A DNA stretch of 43,031 nucleotides. Origin: Phellopilus nigrolimitatus. Its lineage: Eukaryota; Basidiomycota; Agaricomycetes; Hymenochaetales; Hymenochaetaceae. Position numbers and translations under genes: made by a program. The notes beneath the pieces were generated by a model, which saw nothing but the letters and a program-made list of their open reading frames with translations, was not told where the DNA came from and searched no databases. Shown here piece after piece: positions 10,201 to 20,204 of the stretch. The stretch is taken from positions 1-43,031 of the forward strand of contig JAJOHG010000223.1 of the NCBI GenBank assembly GCA_021029095.1. Reading direction: 5' to 3'. Position 1 is the stretch's first letter. Each line of letters begins with the position of its first letter.

Positions 10201-13200
10201 TCAAGCCATTCCCAATAGGTCTATGCAGTCCCAGTGACCTCCCGGTGGCAGGGGCTTGGTAAGCAAGTCTGCGGGATTTTGATCGCCGCGGACGTGAATA
10301 AGTTCGATTCGGCGCTTTTTGACTTCGTCACGGATGTGATGAACCGGAATGTCAATATGCTTGGTACGAGAATGGAAAACAGGATTAGTGGCCATCTGAA
10401 GGGCTGCCTGATTGTCCACGTGAATTGTGATAGGGTCTCTGTTGAATCCGCGTCCGATTTCTTCAAAGAAATTACGCAACCATAACCCTTCACGCGTGGC
10501 ATTAGACGCGGCCAAATACTCCGCTTCCGCTGTCGACGTTGCCACCACATTTTGTTTCTTCGCTTTCCAGCTGATCGGTCCTCCATTTAGCATAAAAACG
10601 TAACCACCAATTGACTTCCTGTCTCCGAGGTCTCCGGCCCAGTCGGAGTCAGAATACCCGATCGGCCTTGCCAAATTTGCTCCCCCTCGATAGACGATCC
10701 CCAACTCGATAGTCCCTTTTAGATACCGTAATACGTGTTTTGCCGCTGTCCAATGAATTTCTTTTGGCTTCTGTAGGTAACGCGCTAGGATGTTTACCGC
10801 TAGCGCGATGTCAATCCGAAGAACTGTTGCTAGGAACAGAAGTTCGCCGATGCAGCTCGAGAACGGCCAGGGCGGGAAATCGAAACCCTCCGAATCGTCA
10901 CGATCGAATAACGTCAATGCATTACGTGCCATTGGAGTTTTCACTGTATTGGTGTCGAGAAGACTATATTTCTCTAGAGCGCGTTTAATCTTGATCGGCG
11001 CCGAAATCTTGACCCAACCTTCTTTGGCATTCTTTTCGACTGTCAAGCCTAATTGAATTGCTCGTTGCGACGTGAATTTCTCCTTGAATTGGAAATCGGA
11101 CCCTATGTCCTTTTTGAATCTATCGGCTTCCAAACCTACAGACGCCGAACTACATGCGGCAGTGCAGTCATCAACATGCGTTGCCACAATAGTCTCCCCC
11201 TCGGCGTCTGAGCGATGATAGACGCTAGGGGCACAAATCAATCTACGATAGCCGTGACCATCAAGACGACTTGACAGGTGATCGGCCCAGGCTCGAGCAC
11301 CCTGGCGGAGTCCGTATAAGGCGCGATCGAGATGACAGACAGGGTCCTGGATACCGGCTGGAGCGTACTCAATGAGACCTGTGGGAAATTCTACAACGAG
11401 GTTCTTCTCGTCAAGTGGACTATGCAAATAGGCTGAATTGATGTCGATTGTGACGAGATCCGAGGTAGTTTCCGCGCTTAGTGCCATCACTAGTTTGGCT
11501 GCGACATAATCCCCAGACGCGGCGAAAGTCTCGTCAAATTCTAGACCTGGAACTTGAGAATCGCCACGTGCGACCCATCGTGCGCGATAATCTAGAGTTC
11601 CGTCTACGTTCTCTTTGATGTTGTATACCCACATGCCTTTAATTACGTGAACATCATCGGGACGGGGAATGATTTTCCACACGTCCATGCCCACGAGCTT
11701 ACTAAGCTCGTATTGCATTTGTTTCTTCCACTCCTCGCGCTGCGGGGATGAGAGAGCTTCGTGCGCAGAGCGAGGAATGTAAATACCAGCAACAACACGT
11801 CGCGCAACGGATGCATTTGCCCGTTCGTTTTCACCGGGTGGACGGTCCAGGTGAGCGAGCGTCGACTCCTGCTCGTCCCCGGCCGCACGACGATCCGTAG
11901 GACGAGACGTACGTGCGGATCGACGAGGATTAACCTGAGTATGATCGACAATTGATCCGGACTGCTCAACCTGCGGCTCAGGAAGGAAAGGCAATTGATC
12001 GGACTCAGATTCGTCATCGGCAATATATTCCGCTGGTGATTTCCTCCGCTGGATAAAAAGACCCTGTTCATCGAAGACCACGTCACGAGAGAACGTAATT
12101 TCACGAGTGACAGGATTCAAGATTTTCCATGCGGCATCTTCTCGAACTCCGACAAAGATACCGCGTTGTGACTTTGGATCGAGCTTCTTGCGGAGTTCAG
12201 GTACCACCCGCACATACGCGACACAACCAAAGATGCGGAGATGGCCGACATCCGGTTTTGTCTTATACAGTATTTCGTAGGGGGTCTTGTCAGGGTCCAA
12301 GGAAGCAATTTGAAGGCGGTTGTGACAATAAGTGAAGTAAGCATAAGCTTCTGCCCAGTAAGCGCGCGGCAGATTAGCCGTCTGAAGCATGGAACGAACG
12401 GCATCCGCTCCCGTTCGATTCATTCTTTCGGCGAGTCCATTTTGTTCATGCCGATGCGGCGCCGTAAGACGATGGGCAATGCCGTGCTCAACATTGTATG
12501 CATCCATGTCGGCATTGACAAATTCTGTCCCATTGTCAGTATGGAGCGCACGCGCGGTTACGTCAAACTGAGTTTTAATGAACGCCACGACTTCCTTCCA
12601 CTTGGCTAGGACCGTTTGAGCCGACTTATCTTTTAACGCGAATTGAAAAAGGTATCCGCTACCGGCATCCGTGAATTTCAGCGAGTAGATCGCACCTCCA
12701 AAGGAGCGATCGATCATGTATTCAATGTCTGCGTGAATCACATCACCTGGTTTCCGCGACTGATCAGGGCGAGTGGGCGTGCTAACGGCAGGGAGCTTCC
12801 CTAGGGTGCAACCTTCACACGAAGCGTGATGGTCTTTCTGGTGACCGATTTCCAATCCCAGCACCGCTCCAGTTTCTGCCATTGACAGAAGCTTGCGCAT
12901 ACCGGCATGGGCGAAACGTTCGTGCCAGACCTGAAGTGATTGCCGCTTTTCCTTCTCAGACGTCACTAAGCGTGCCGTTTCGTGATTGACGGCCATCCGT
13001 AAATGGTATAGGTTTTGAATTTGATTTCCGAAACCAAATGTCATCCCATCTCGGTTAAGGTAGCACCGCCCGTTTGTGAAATTGACGTTCACCCCGGATG
13101 CAGTAAGCTTAGAAACGGACATGAGACTCATCTCGATGTCTGGCGTGTGAAGGACTCCGGAAATGGAGACTTCGGTCACGACTCCCTTGTGTATGAATTT

Positions 13201-13788
13201 AGCAACAATTGTTCCCCGCCCGATCGCTTGGAGAGATCCACCCTTCTGAGCCGTGCTTATGACAAACGGCTCGATCACCTGGTAGTCTGTGAACTCAAAA
13301 CGGTGTTTCGCCATGTGTGACGAAGCTCCTGAATCCATAAGCCAAGCGTCGTCCCTGAGCCCGGGTTGTCCCGTCTGGAGCGCGAAGGTCTTTTGGGGAG
13401 CGGCGGCTGCCAGATTTGCACTTTCCGATTGTGAATCCGATTTCTCCGCCGATTTCTCCGCGGGAGTCGCCACATTTGCGGCCTGCTTTCCATTCCCCGC
13501 CGCCGAAGCGTCCTTCTTTGGTTTGGTGCATACAGCTTGAACGTGACCGCGTTCGTTACAATTCCAACAGATTATGCCGGTCCGACCGCGGCCCTGGGGC
13601 CTGCCCTGAGCATTAGTCCGCATTGCCGTCTCCGACGAAGAAGGTTTGCGTTGTCCCTTATCCATATCGAGTTTAACTTGGTGCACTTCCAAGATCTTGA
13701 TCATGGCTTCCGGTCTGTCATTGTATGGCCCAGCATCGAGAACGAATCCCAATCTCCGGCCAGAGATCCGAGAATCACCATCAACCAT
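10201..13788 (-). CDS. pol: Copia Pol polyprotein (zinc knuckle, protease, integrase, RT, RNase H)
   Basis: A single open frame of 1195 codons. Zinc knuckle CWNCNERGHVQAVC (residues 74-87, CX2CX4HX4C); aspartic protease site MDSGASSHM (151-159); pre-integrase HHCC region around HERFAHAGMRKLL and CEGCTLGK; integrase core with HADIEYMID, ALHTDNGTEF and NGLAERMNRTG supplying the D, D and E; reverse transcriptase with TIDINSAYLHS, LYGLRQGARAW and the catalytic HVDD where YVDD is usual; RNase H with SDSDWAGD, STAEAEYLAA and DNQAALQ. All domains are uninterrupted, so it may be functional. It is in the -1 frame relative to gag, with an 88-nt overlap (13701-13788). The nominal first codon is a frame boundary, not a proven start. 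The protein probably arises by frameshifting, unless a small indel split an originally single Gag-Pol frame. Confidence 0.95.
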   Translation of the reverse strand: MVDGDSRISGRRLGFVLDAGPYNDRPEAMIKILEVHQVKLDMDKGQRKPSSSETAMRTNAQGRPQGRGRTGIICWNCNERGHVQAVCTKPKKDASAAGNGKQAANVATPAEKSAEKSDSQSESANLAAAAPQKTFALQTGQPGLRDDAWLMDSGASSHMAKHRFEFTDYQVIEPFVISTAQKGGSLQAIGRGTIVAKFIHKGVVTEVSISGVLHTPDIEMSLMSVSKLTASGVNVNFTNGRCYLNRDGMTFGFGNQIQNLYHLRMAVNHETARLVTSEKEKRQSLQVWHERFAHAGMRKLLSMAETGAVLGLEIGHQKDHHASCEGCTLGKLPAVSTPTRPDQSRKPGDVIHADIEYMIDRSFGGAIYSLKFTDAGSGYLFQFALKDKSAQTVLAKWKEVVAFIKTQFDVTARALHTDNGTEFVNADMDAYNVEHGIAHRLTAPHRHEQNGLAERMNRTGADAVRSMLQTANLPRAYWAEAYAYFTYCHNRLQIASLDPDKTPYEILYKTKPDVGHLRIFGCVAYVRVVPELRKKLDPKSQRGIFVGVREDAAWKILNPVTREITFSRDVVFDEQGLFIQRRKSPAEYIADDESESDQLPFLPEPQVEQSGSIVDHTQVNPRRSARTSRPTDRRAAGDEQESTLAHLDRPPGENERANASVARRVVAGIYIPRSAHEALSSPQREEWKKQMQYELSKLVGMDVWKIIPRPDDVHVIKGMWVYNIKENVDGTLDYRARWVARGDSQVPGLEFDETFAASGDYVAAKLVMALSAETTSDLVTIDINSAYLHSPLDEKNLVVEFPTGLIEYAPAGIQDPVCHLDRALYGLRQGARAWADHLSSRLDGHGYRRLICAPSVYHRSDAEGETIVATHVDDCTAACSSASVGLEADRFKKDIGSDFQFKEKFTSQRAIQLGLTVEKNAKEGWVKISAPIKIKRALEKYSLLDTNTVKTPMARNALTLFDRDDSEGFDFPPWPFSSCIGELLFLATVLRIDIALAVNILARYLQKPKEIHWTAAKHVLRYLKGTIELGIVYRGGANLARPIGYSDSDWAGDLGDRKSIGGYVFMLNGGPISWKAKKQNVVATSTAEAEYLAASNATREGLWLRNFFEEIGRGFNRDPITIHVDNQAALQMATNPVFHSRTKHIDIPVHHIRDEVKKRRIELIHVRGDQNPADLLTKPLPPGGHWDCIDLLGMA

Positions 13789-14576
13789 TCCTCGTTTGCG
13801 AGTGACCCGCCGGCATTAATAAGCGTGGCACGGCGTCTCCTGAGTTCTTGGATGTGCGCGTCCATCCTTTCGGACGGCCCGATCCTTTTTGATCGTAGAT
13901 TAGCATTGGCCAACGATTTGGCCATCACGTTTTGTTTTCCGAAGCGGTCGTCTAGAGCACCCCAAAGATCTTTTGCCCGTTTGGTCGGGTGCTCGGCAAC
14001 GAGTGTCATGTCTATATTAAGGCCAATGTGCGCAAGCGCCCGATTGTTCTTCGACTTCCATGCCGGATGAGTGGTGCTGAAATTAGGATCGGACGTTGTG
14101 GGTTCCGGAATCGTTCCATCTACATAACCAAATAGGCTTTTTGCCTCGAGAATCATCTCGATCACGGCCTTCCACGGAAAGAAATTCTCTCCGTTGGCTT
14201 TGAGTTTGCTGTCATCAGACAGGGTCTGAATAGACGTTCCCTGATCTTGACCCGACATAACGACTACGGGTTGTTTGGAAATGATGGAGCTAGGGGGCTT
14301 AGCTGTTTTTGGACCGTAGCCTGGGGGAAAAGGTACGCTCGTCTGTACGAGATGACCCTGACCTTCTAATTCACTCGCAACGTCGCCGTCTTCCGCCTCT
14401 GACTCAGGTACTGCGGTTTCACGGGCGTTCTTCGCAACGTCGCCGTCTTCCGCCTCTGACTCAGGTATCGCGATTTCACGAGCGTTCTTCGGGGCCCTTG
14501 CCTCGATATAGCTTGGATCGCCTTCAACCGGTAAACCTAGGGTCACGCGTTGTGCTCTAGTGAGTCTAGGGTGCAT
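13701..14576 (-). CDS. gag: Copia Gag protein (UBN2/DUF4219-like)
   Basis: 291 residues. The C-terminal two thirds match the copia Gag layout: NGENFFPWKAVIEMILEAKS, then WKSKNNRALAHIGLNID, DLWGALDDRFGKQN and MDAHIQELRRRRATLINAGG, ending with LGSLAGDWDSFSML. The N-terminus has an acidic tandem duplication of a 19-residue unit (NARE.A.PESEAEDGDVA, residues about 29-66). The zinc knuckle that normally ends Gag is in the overlapping -1 frame. It forms the virus-like particle in copia elements. The ATG lies 64 nt inside the 5' LTR edge. Confidence 0.9.
   Translation of the reverse strand: MHPRLTRAQRVTLGLPVEGDPSYIEARAPKNAREIAIPESEAEDGDVAKNARETAVPESEAEDGDVASELEGQGHLVQTSVPFPPGYGPKTAKPPSSIISKQPVVVMSGQDQGTSIQTLSDDSKLKANGENFFPWKAVIEMILEAKSLFGYVDGTIPEPTTSDPNFSTTHPAWKSKNNRALAHIGLNIDMTLVAEHPTKRAKDLWGALDDRFGKQNVMAKSLANANLRSKRIGPSERMDAHIQELRRRRATLINAGGSLANEEWLMVILGSLAGDWDSFSMLGHTMTDRKP
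14376..14490. repeat. Two-copy 57-bp tandem repeat in gag
   Basis: Units at 14376-14432 and 14433-14490 are nearly identical and in frame, giving two 19-residue acidic repeats in the Gag N-terminus. Confidence 0.85.
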
Positions 14577-14610
14577 ACACCTTTAGTACCGTAACTCCGT
14601 TGTATCCTTC

Positions 14611-14640
14611 GCAGTGGTTCAGGGCACAAGGCTCATAACC
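14611..14640 (-). other. Primer-binding site complementary to the 5' half of tRNA-Met (CAU)
   Basis: Directly inside the 5' LTR the plus strand reads GGCTCATAACC (14630-14640), the anticodon stem-loop of a Met tRNA, rather than a tRNA 3' end. The resemblance extends through the D-arm (GCAGTGG at 14611-14617). This is the half-tRNA priming mode known for Drosophila copia and yeast Ty5. Confidence 0.75.
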
Positions 14641-14950
14641 TAAAGAAAAACTGCAAAGAAGTCCGGCTCAGTCTAGACGGTACAAGACTCTTTATTTAGT
14701 TAACTACCTGCAAAGAAGTCCGGCTAATTACAGATAGTTAGAAATGAAGTGAAATCTAATCGAGATACAACGGAGCGCTCACCTCAGTCTAGACGGTACA
14801 AGACTGAGGTGCGCATATAGTCAGTAAATTTTACTTGTAGTCAGCCGCTCGGCCATTTTACGAATAAGGAAACAAATAAACAAATAAACAAAACTGTCGC
14901 CACCGACACGCGAGCTGCTTTGTCACGCATGTCGTAATCTATCTTCAACA
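14641..14950 (-). repeat. Copia 5' LTR (element orientation)
   Basis: Same 310 bp as 9871-10180 with no difference seen. Followed on its outer side by the target duplication TTCTC at 14951-14955. Confidence 0.95.
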
Positions 14951-14955
14951 TTCTC

Positions 14956-15240
14956 AAACAAAAAAAGAGAGCGCCAAATCCAGTACATGGCTCAAGGCTC
15001 CTTGCTTGAGAAGCACGATGACATAGTGGGAACGTGGAAAGTGACTTGGCTCCTCGATAAGTAGCATAGTTGATAGATTCTCAATAATCAAACACATGTC
15101 ATGCCTGTAGAATACCACAAGCCCGGTAATAGTTTGGATTTACTGAGGTCGACTCGGAGTCCCCATTTGCGCTAAAAATGACTGACTTTCCCTCGATACA
15201 GGGGGTGAGTACGACCACTTTTCTCTGGCTCATCCCATTT
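14956..15240. other. Left-arm sequence between copia and the F1 unit
   Basis: No gene seen. Mirrors 34032-34317 in the right arm with scattered differences. Together with 9605-9865 it is the original divergent intergenic region between the F-box/NTase-like gene and F1. Confidence 0.6.
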
Positions 15241-16268
15241 CGAGACCTTTACGTGGCTATGCTTTCTTCATGAACCTCCTGACAATTCCATAACTTCTTT
15301 ATTCCAGGGCCCTCCTGATCGTTCCCCTCCGTCAGATTCAGCCAGCAGACGGCTCGCTTCTGTGATATTACTTTGTCACATCTCACAACGGCCTATCACT
15401 CACCCGTTCAACCTCGTATTGGGGAGCTGTCCACGTCGTGGCTAAGCGCTCACACAAAGGTGGCTTCGAATTTTCTGGTTTCGAAAATTTCGGGCTGGCT
15501 ATGCACCCCTATTTCTCCTTTGTAATTTCCATAGCCGAATTTTGAGAATCCGAGTCGTCGGATCGATTTAGAGCTTCTCTTTTTGCCTTTGTGGCTTGTT
15601 GCGGTGCAATCTGTGGCCTCGTCACTACTCTAGAACCACAGTGCGAGGGTCCTGTGTGCTTCTCACAGCCCGATCCATCGTTAAACATCTAAGCAGCCCA
15701 GTGGCTGTAACGTATCTAACCTTTTCGAGTCGTATTGTTTTCGCAAGAAATTCATTCTCTCCTCGAGTTGGCAGAGTTCACGGATTCAGATCTGTAGGCG
15801 CAGAGAAAGAATATGTCTACAACCATATGAGCTACAGCATCTCTGTTATAATATTGTCAGGCGAACGCACTCGGACGGGACGTCGTCTGATCCACCTTCA
15901 GTGGAATGTCGATAGCTGGGTCAAGTGGCGGCAACACGTGGCGACGCGTGTGTGGCTGAATCACGTTCTCAACAGACGCGTCGCCCGATTTGGAAGCCTT
16001 TGTTCGTATGTTCAACTTGGACTCACTCAGGCCCTTTGCATCTTGACTCTTACTTCCGCCGTCGACTCATATTCGCCCTCCAACCCTCTATTCAGAAATG
16101 GCTTCTGTCGGATCTCACAGCCTCATGGCTTCTGCGTGTAGCAAGCCACGGCTCCCTGTGCCGTATAAAAAGCCTGCCGTGCGTGGTTTTCCTTCCCTTC
16201 ATTCCTCTACGATCTCATTGACACTCCTCCTCACTTTATCTTCACTCTGAACATCCTCTGTCGTATCG
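15241..16268 (+). promoter_or_regulatory. Conserved upstream module of family-F gene F1
   Basis: About 1 kb starting at CGAGACCTTTACG and repeated upstream of F2 (from 20205), F4 (from 34031, minus) and F5 (from 41793, minus). It contains the shared word GGGACGTCGTCTGAT and a TATA box, TATAAAA, at 16164-16170, about 105 bp before the ATG. Open frames inside it (for example 15596-16141) recur in the copies only because the DNA is repeated; I see no protein signature. Confidence 0.65.
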
Positions 16269-17928
16269 ATGGACGACAATACTGATGGCAACACGCAACA
16301 TTCGGGCGGTCAAAATGATCCTCCTCCCGATCCCAACTTGCAACAACGACTGGGCGGTCAAACTGATCCTCCCGACGGCATTGGTGGCGCTGATGGTAAT
16401 ACACAACCTCCTGACGGACCCGGCGGCCCTGGTGGTGCCCCTGGCATCGCAATTCCGCCAACGTTCGTTGCTGCTGCTAATGCAACCCTGCCGAATTTTC
16501 CCGCTCTTGATGCGTCTCTTGAAACTCGGCAAGCTGGGATGAACTTCCTGACGGAATCAATATCGAAATTCGCAAACGCGATGCAACAATCGGATGCCGT
16601 TATCCGACAAGAAATCTCTCGTATTCAGAACATGTCCGTCGTTCAGAACGTGCAGAATGACCAGAACTCGCTCTCAAAGATCTTGGAACTGTTTACTAAT
16701 CATTTGGCGAAATCGGATAAAGCAATGGATGATCGATTCGCGGAAATGAACAAAGCTATGACTGATCGATTCGCGGAATCGGACAAAGTTATGACTGACC
16801 GATTCGCGCGATCGGACGAAAAGATGAACAGAATAGGCTCAACAGTCGAAGCTCTTACAACCGCGGTCAATACTATTAGGACCGAAGTCAATACCCTTAC
16901 GACGAGTGTCAATACTCTTAACCATAAGGTTGGCGGTCTCGAAGCGGGACAAAAAGAGACGACGAACGAACTAGGAGATATCAAAGCCAGTCTGAAGACG
17001 CTGACGATAGAGTCAGTCCTTTAAATTCTATAATTGCGATGACGCCGCTGACATGTCAATTCCAGGCAATCTTACACTTCGTATCGACTACAAAACAATA
17101 AATCGCAGAAGGGATATCTCCGCCTCCCGCCTCCCAGCAATGCGGATGGGACGGCGAAGCCGTGGCCGACGAACAACCCCTTCCCTACTTCGCTCATCAA
17201 GCTAGTGGGTCTGAGTTGTGCGTAATTACTTGTGCACGTATTCTTGTATGACGTACTGATTCCTACTCTTTGTTTTCCACCACCGTCAATTAGATGCGAA
17301 AATTGTCGAATGGCTCGAGTTCTACAACCAGTACGTAGATCCGAACAGCTCCGTTCTCAGTCTGCGAAACCAATTCGCACGCTTCATTGGTGTAACTGGC
17401 TACGACGACGCCGACATGGTTGACAACAATGCTCACGATGGGAACGACGAAGGCGCTGGTCGTGGAGGAAATTTCGGTGGTGGCGGTGGTGGCGGGCCAG
17501 ATGGAAGAGGACCTCCTGGTGGTGGTGGTGGTGGAGGACATCCCTTTAACGACGTGCACAGAAACAACCGCCATGATGGACCTCGCAGCAGAGGGCGCGG
17601 TGGCAGACAAGCCGATAACGGCAGTGATGACCACAGATCCGACGTGTCTGGCTCACAAACTAGTGGGGATAGGCGTCGGGATCGGCAGAGCGCATCAGAG
17701 GAGGAGGAAGAGAGTCAGAATCCCTCTGCAAGGAAGAGGAAGCGTCAACAGCCCCCTACCGCTCAGGCGGGAAAGAAGGCGACGCCGACGGCAACGACGA
17801 AGAAGACAGGGAAGAAGACATCGAAGACGACGACCCAGGCCACTGCGCAGCAAGAGGTGCCTCAGGATGCGCCGGAAACATCCAGGCCTAAGAGGGCGAC
17901 GCGGCAGGCTAGGCGCACGAACGCGTGA
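16269..17928 (+). CDS. Family F protein F1 (novel repeated family), 3 exons
   Basis: Exons 16269-17011, 17066-17217 and 17294-17928; introns of 54 and 76 nt with phases 2 and 1; about 509 residues. N-terminal low-complexity region rich in G, Q, N, D and P (units such as GGQNDPP), then a coiled coil with three 11-residue repeats (around DRFAEMNKAMT) and heptads such as VNTIRTEVNTLTTSVNTL. Exon 2 holds the family core: SYRLQNNKSQKGYLRLPPP and KPWPTNNPFPTSLIKLVGLS. Exon 3 opens AKIVEWLEFYNQYVDP and LRNQFARFIGV, then a glycine-rich stretch and a basic tail with RKRKRQQPP, a likely nuclear-localisation signal. I do not recognise the family. The layout suggests an oligomeric nuclear or chromatin-associated protein, but that is inference. 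Inverted partner of F4, with the same exon 2 and exon 3 lengths (152 and 635 nt). Confidence 0.75.
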
Positions 17929-18105
17929 ATGACTTGACGGTGCCCATGTATTTCTAGGTTTACTAGCAAGCTTTCTGCTCGTCTCATTGCAGTTTTCCCA
18001 TGTGTACATATATCAAGCTTGATTTATCAACTCGGAGTTCTTTCTGTTCTAATTCAGTGTTCGCTGTTGAAGCAATCCTCATTCTACAGTGCTGAAGTTC
18101 ATGTT

Positions 18106-20204
18106 CATACCACGACAGAGCGTCGCCCGATTTAAGATTACGACAACTAAGATCGGCACTTTGAGAACTATGGTTCTATGAAATCCGGATGCCTTTCGTG
18201 CCGTATATCTGGACCATAGACCGCCGATGAAAACAAGATGCCTGACCTGTGCGCTCCTGTGTACTTTTCTTGTACAATGTAACCATGGAGCAAAGTTCAA
18301 GAAAGTCCCAGACATCTGACGTGCTAAAATCGGGCTCTTTCCTCTGCATATAATACTTTCTATTGTTATTATTCTGATCTCCTGGTGATAGGGTACGCGC
18401 TAATAGCAATACAAATTTTGTGCTCATTTGAGTCAATTTGTTCCTCCGTTGTCACGTGTCTGCTTTTCCGAGTGCGCAGGTCCAGTGCGCATCGCGAATT
18501 GTGGCATCGTGAATCGTGGCTGCAGTTCCGCACGACAGTGGTCTGTACCCTCGCCTGTATCCATATGTCTGTCGCCTGGTCTTGAAAATGGCACGGAGGG
18601 AAAGGAGGGAGAGGTTAAGGCCGAATGCTGGGGTCCATGTGTTCGACATGTGTTCGCAGACACAACCAGCTGCAGCGGCTGCGTTGAGCGCGGAGGAGCC
18701 CGCAGACGATACCCGCTCCCTGAAAATGATGCCGAGAAAGCACCGGATGGACAAAGCAAATCGACGTCCCCTCTTGGGGCAACGGCGTGCCAGCATGATA
18801 CGCATTTTGGCCGCTATGTGCGTTTCTTTGTTTCTTCTATCTTATGCTCTATTTGACGGTTCTCCCCAGTGCTCGACTATCTCCTCTACATTTATCTTAT
18901 GTATCTGCACGGTCCTGGCCTCGCTCGCAGCCCTCCATGTCCGCCTTCGCCTCCCGCACCGCGCGTGCCTGTGAACGTGGGCCGCGGAGGACGGCGTGCG
19001 TACGAGCACGGACTCCTTCGCGGGCACTCGTTTTATTAGCGGAACCGGGCCTGGACCTCAGCACGGGCGGGCGGGCGACCACGAGTATTTGCTCTGTCGT
19101 CGCGCTCGGTGTGAACGACCGCTCCATCAGCGTCTGGCAGATGAAGAGCGCAAACTCGCTCTTCATTGCCAAGGATGTCTTCGCGCGCCAGATCATGGAC
19201 CTTGAAACCTCGTTCTCTACATCATCTCGTCTAACGGCCTCCTCGCCGTCTTTGCCCGAGCTCGAAGGAATTGCTCTGCCAGACTTCCAGCGCCAGCGCC
19301 TCGCCAAGTCCGATTTTTTGCCCCCGCGCCTCCCTGCGAGCTTCGCGCACCGCAGGGCTCCGGTGCTGATATCCACAAGACACGCATAACGGCTTCGATC
19401 ACGGCCCGCCAGTAGGCAGGACCAAAGTCGACACCCTCGTCGTCGTCTGTCCCCTACGCCTTGCGCGGCGCGGGCTTCCGCGAGAAACTCCGCTGCGCGC
19501 TGGCCGCACCCATGCTCAATGAATACTGTCCCCCGGGTTTGAAGATGCTGAAGCCTCTCGCCTTGTGCATACGCCTCGCATTCCAGCTGTTAGCCGCTGC
19601 GCGCCAGCACAAGTTCCAGCACGTAGGGTAGATGTTACAGCAGCTCGTCGATGTGTGCCTTCTGCAGGGCGAGATCATCTTTGTGAGCTTCTTCGTGTTT
19701 CGCATTCCTTGTCAGGCAGTGGCAGATGTGCCATGCATTAACGTTACCTCTGGCAGTGGCGTTCCACAATCCGCGGCCGTGTGTCTGTTTGACCTGACTT
19801 GAAGTGCTCGAGTGAATTTGCCTCGGCGAATACTTCCCATATCTCAGCCAGCAGTTCATGCTCAAAGCATTGAAAACATCAACATTGCGATCTTCAATAT
19901 GCCGCTGTCCGATGCCACCGAAAGCTCCGCGACGCGAGCACATCCTTCGATGAGGTGCTCTACTGGGCCTCGTGAAGGACCTCACCGTTGTGCGTTAACA
20001 CGGCGGAAGCACGCTCCAGTTTAACCGACACACGTACAACGTCCTCCTGCATTACGCGCTGCGGAGCAAACTCTCGCCCAAGATGACAGGGGGCATGTGA
20101 AAGCGCCCATGGCTACCCTTGCGCTATACGCGCGCCGGAGGGCGCGTTCGCGCTCAGATCGTTTGCGTTAGAAAGATACAGCTATCCTTCTATACATCTT
20201 GTTC
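18106..20204. repeat. Repeated non-coding block (left copy), mirrored at 41794-43031
   Basis: From about 18146 the reverse complement of 43031-41794 runs along this block with high similarity (for example the shared GGACCATAGACCGCC and TGCTGGGGTCCATGTG). The left copy has about 0.8 kb extra (18955-19740), including a HIR1-like relic. Many overlapping open frames exist, but none shows a conserved domain or consistent splice sites, so I call no gene. A piece (18200-18330) also resembles 28900-29030. Confidence 0.7.
19060..19345 (+). pseudogene. Relic of a HIR1/HIRA histone-chaperone gene
   Basis: One frame reads VVALGVNDRSISVWQ, then LFIAKDVFARQIMDL, a close match to the last WD repeats of HIR1/HIRA as I remember them. 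Another frame gives LYIISSNGLLAVFA, and the first frame later gives ELEGIALPDFQRQRLAKSDF. The pieces are out of frame with one another and no flanking WD repeats or C-terminal domain are seen, so this is a short captured or decayed fragment. It lies in the segment missing from the mirrored block. Confidence 0.6.

Larger units (their letters stand above)
9871..14950 (-). mobile_element. Complete Ty1/copia LTR retrotransposon, minus orientation, recently inserted
   Basis: 5080 bp bounded by two 310-bp LTRs that read the same base for base by eye, flanked by the 5-bp target duplication TTCTC (9866-9870 and 14951-14955). Coding order gag, protease, integrase, reverse transcriptase, RNase H (minus strand) is the copia order. 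The right inverted-repeat arm carries the same flanks with one TTCTC (reverse complement at 34318-34322) and no element, an empty site. Insertion therefore followed the duplication, and identical LTRs argue it was recent. Confidence 0.97.
5160..18105. repeat. Left arm of large inverted repeat
   Basis: Reverse complement matches the right arm (about 31355-39141): perm2 with perm3, the two F-box/NTase-like genes, and F1 with F4, with flanks. Both edges can be read by eye. At the outer edge the word CCTCATCAGAG is shared at 5161 and at 39130-39140. At the inner edge similarity fades beside the 3' edge of the F1/F4 units. The copia element at 9871-14950 is present in this arm only. Similarity is very high over the NTase and permease genes and lower over F1/F4. 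Confidence 0.9.

Noticed and set aside
15596..16141. 181-codon frame, also found mirrored at 33381-33695
   Set aside because: It lies in the repeated upstream module of family-F genes. It recurs because the DNA is duplicated, it is cut short in the other copy, and it overlaps the promoter position.
17410..17935. Alternative 170-codon frame in exon 3 of F1 (and in F4)
   Set aside because: It is a one-base-shifted reading of the same low-complexity GC-rich DNA. The chosen frame continues the conserved core and matches intron phase.
15241..18105. Family-F unit as a Helitron or LTR element
   Set aside because: No TC..CTRR ends with 3' hairpin, no long terminal repeats and no target duplication were found, so no transposon class is assigned.
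18428..19389. Several overlapping frames of 100-180 codons on both strands
   Set aside because: Repeated block with frames broken between the two copies. Only the HIR1-like piece has recognisable protein content, and it is itself broken.
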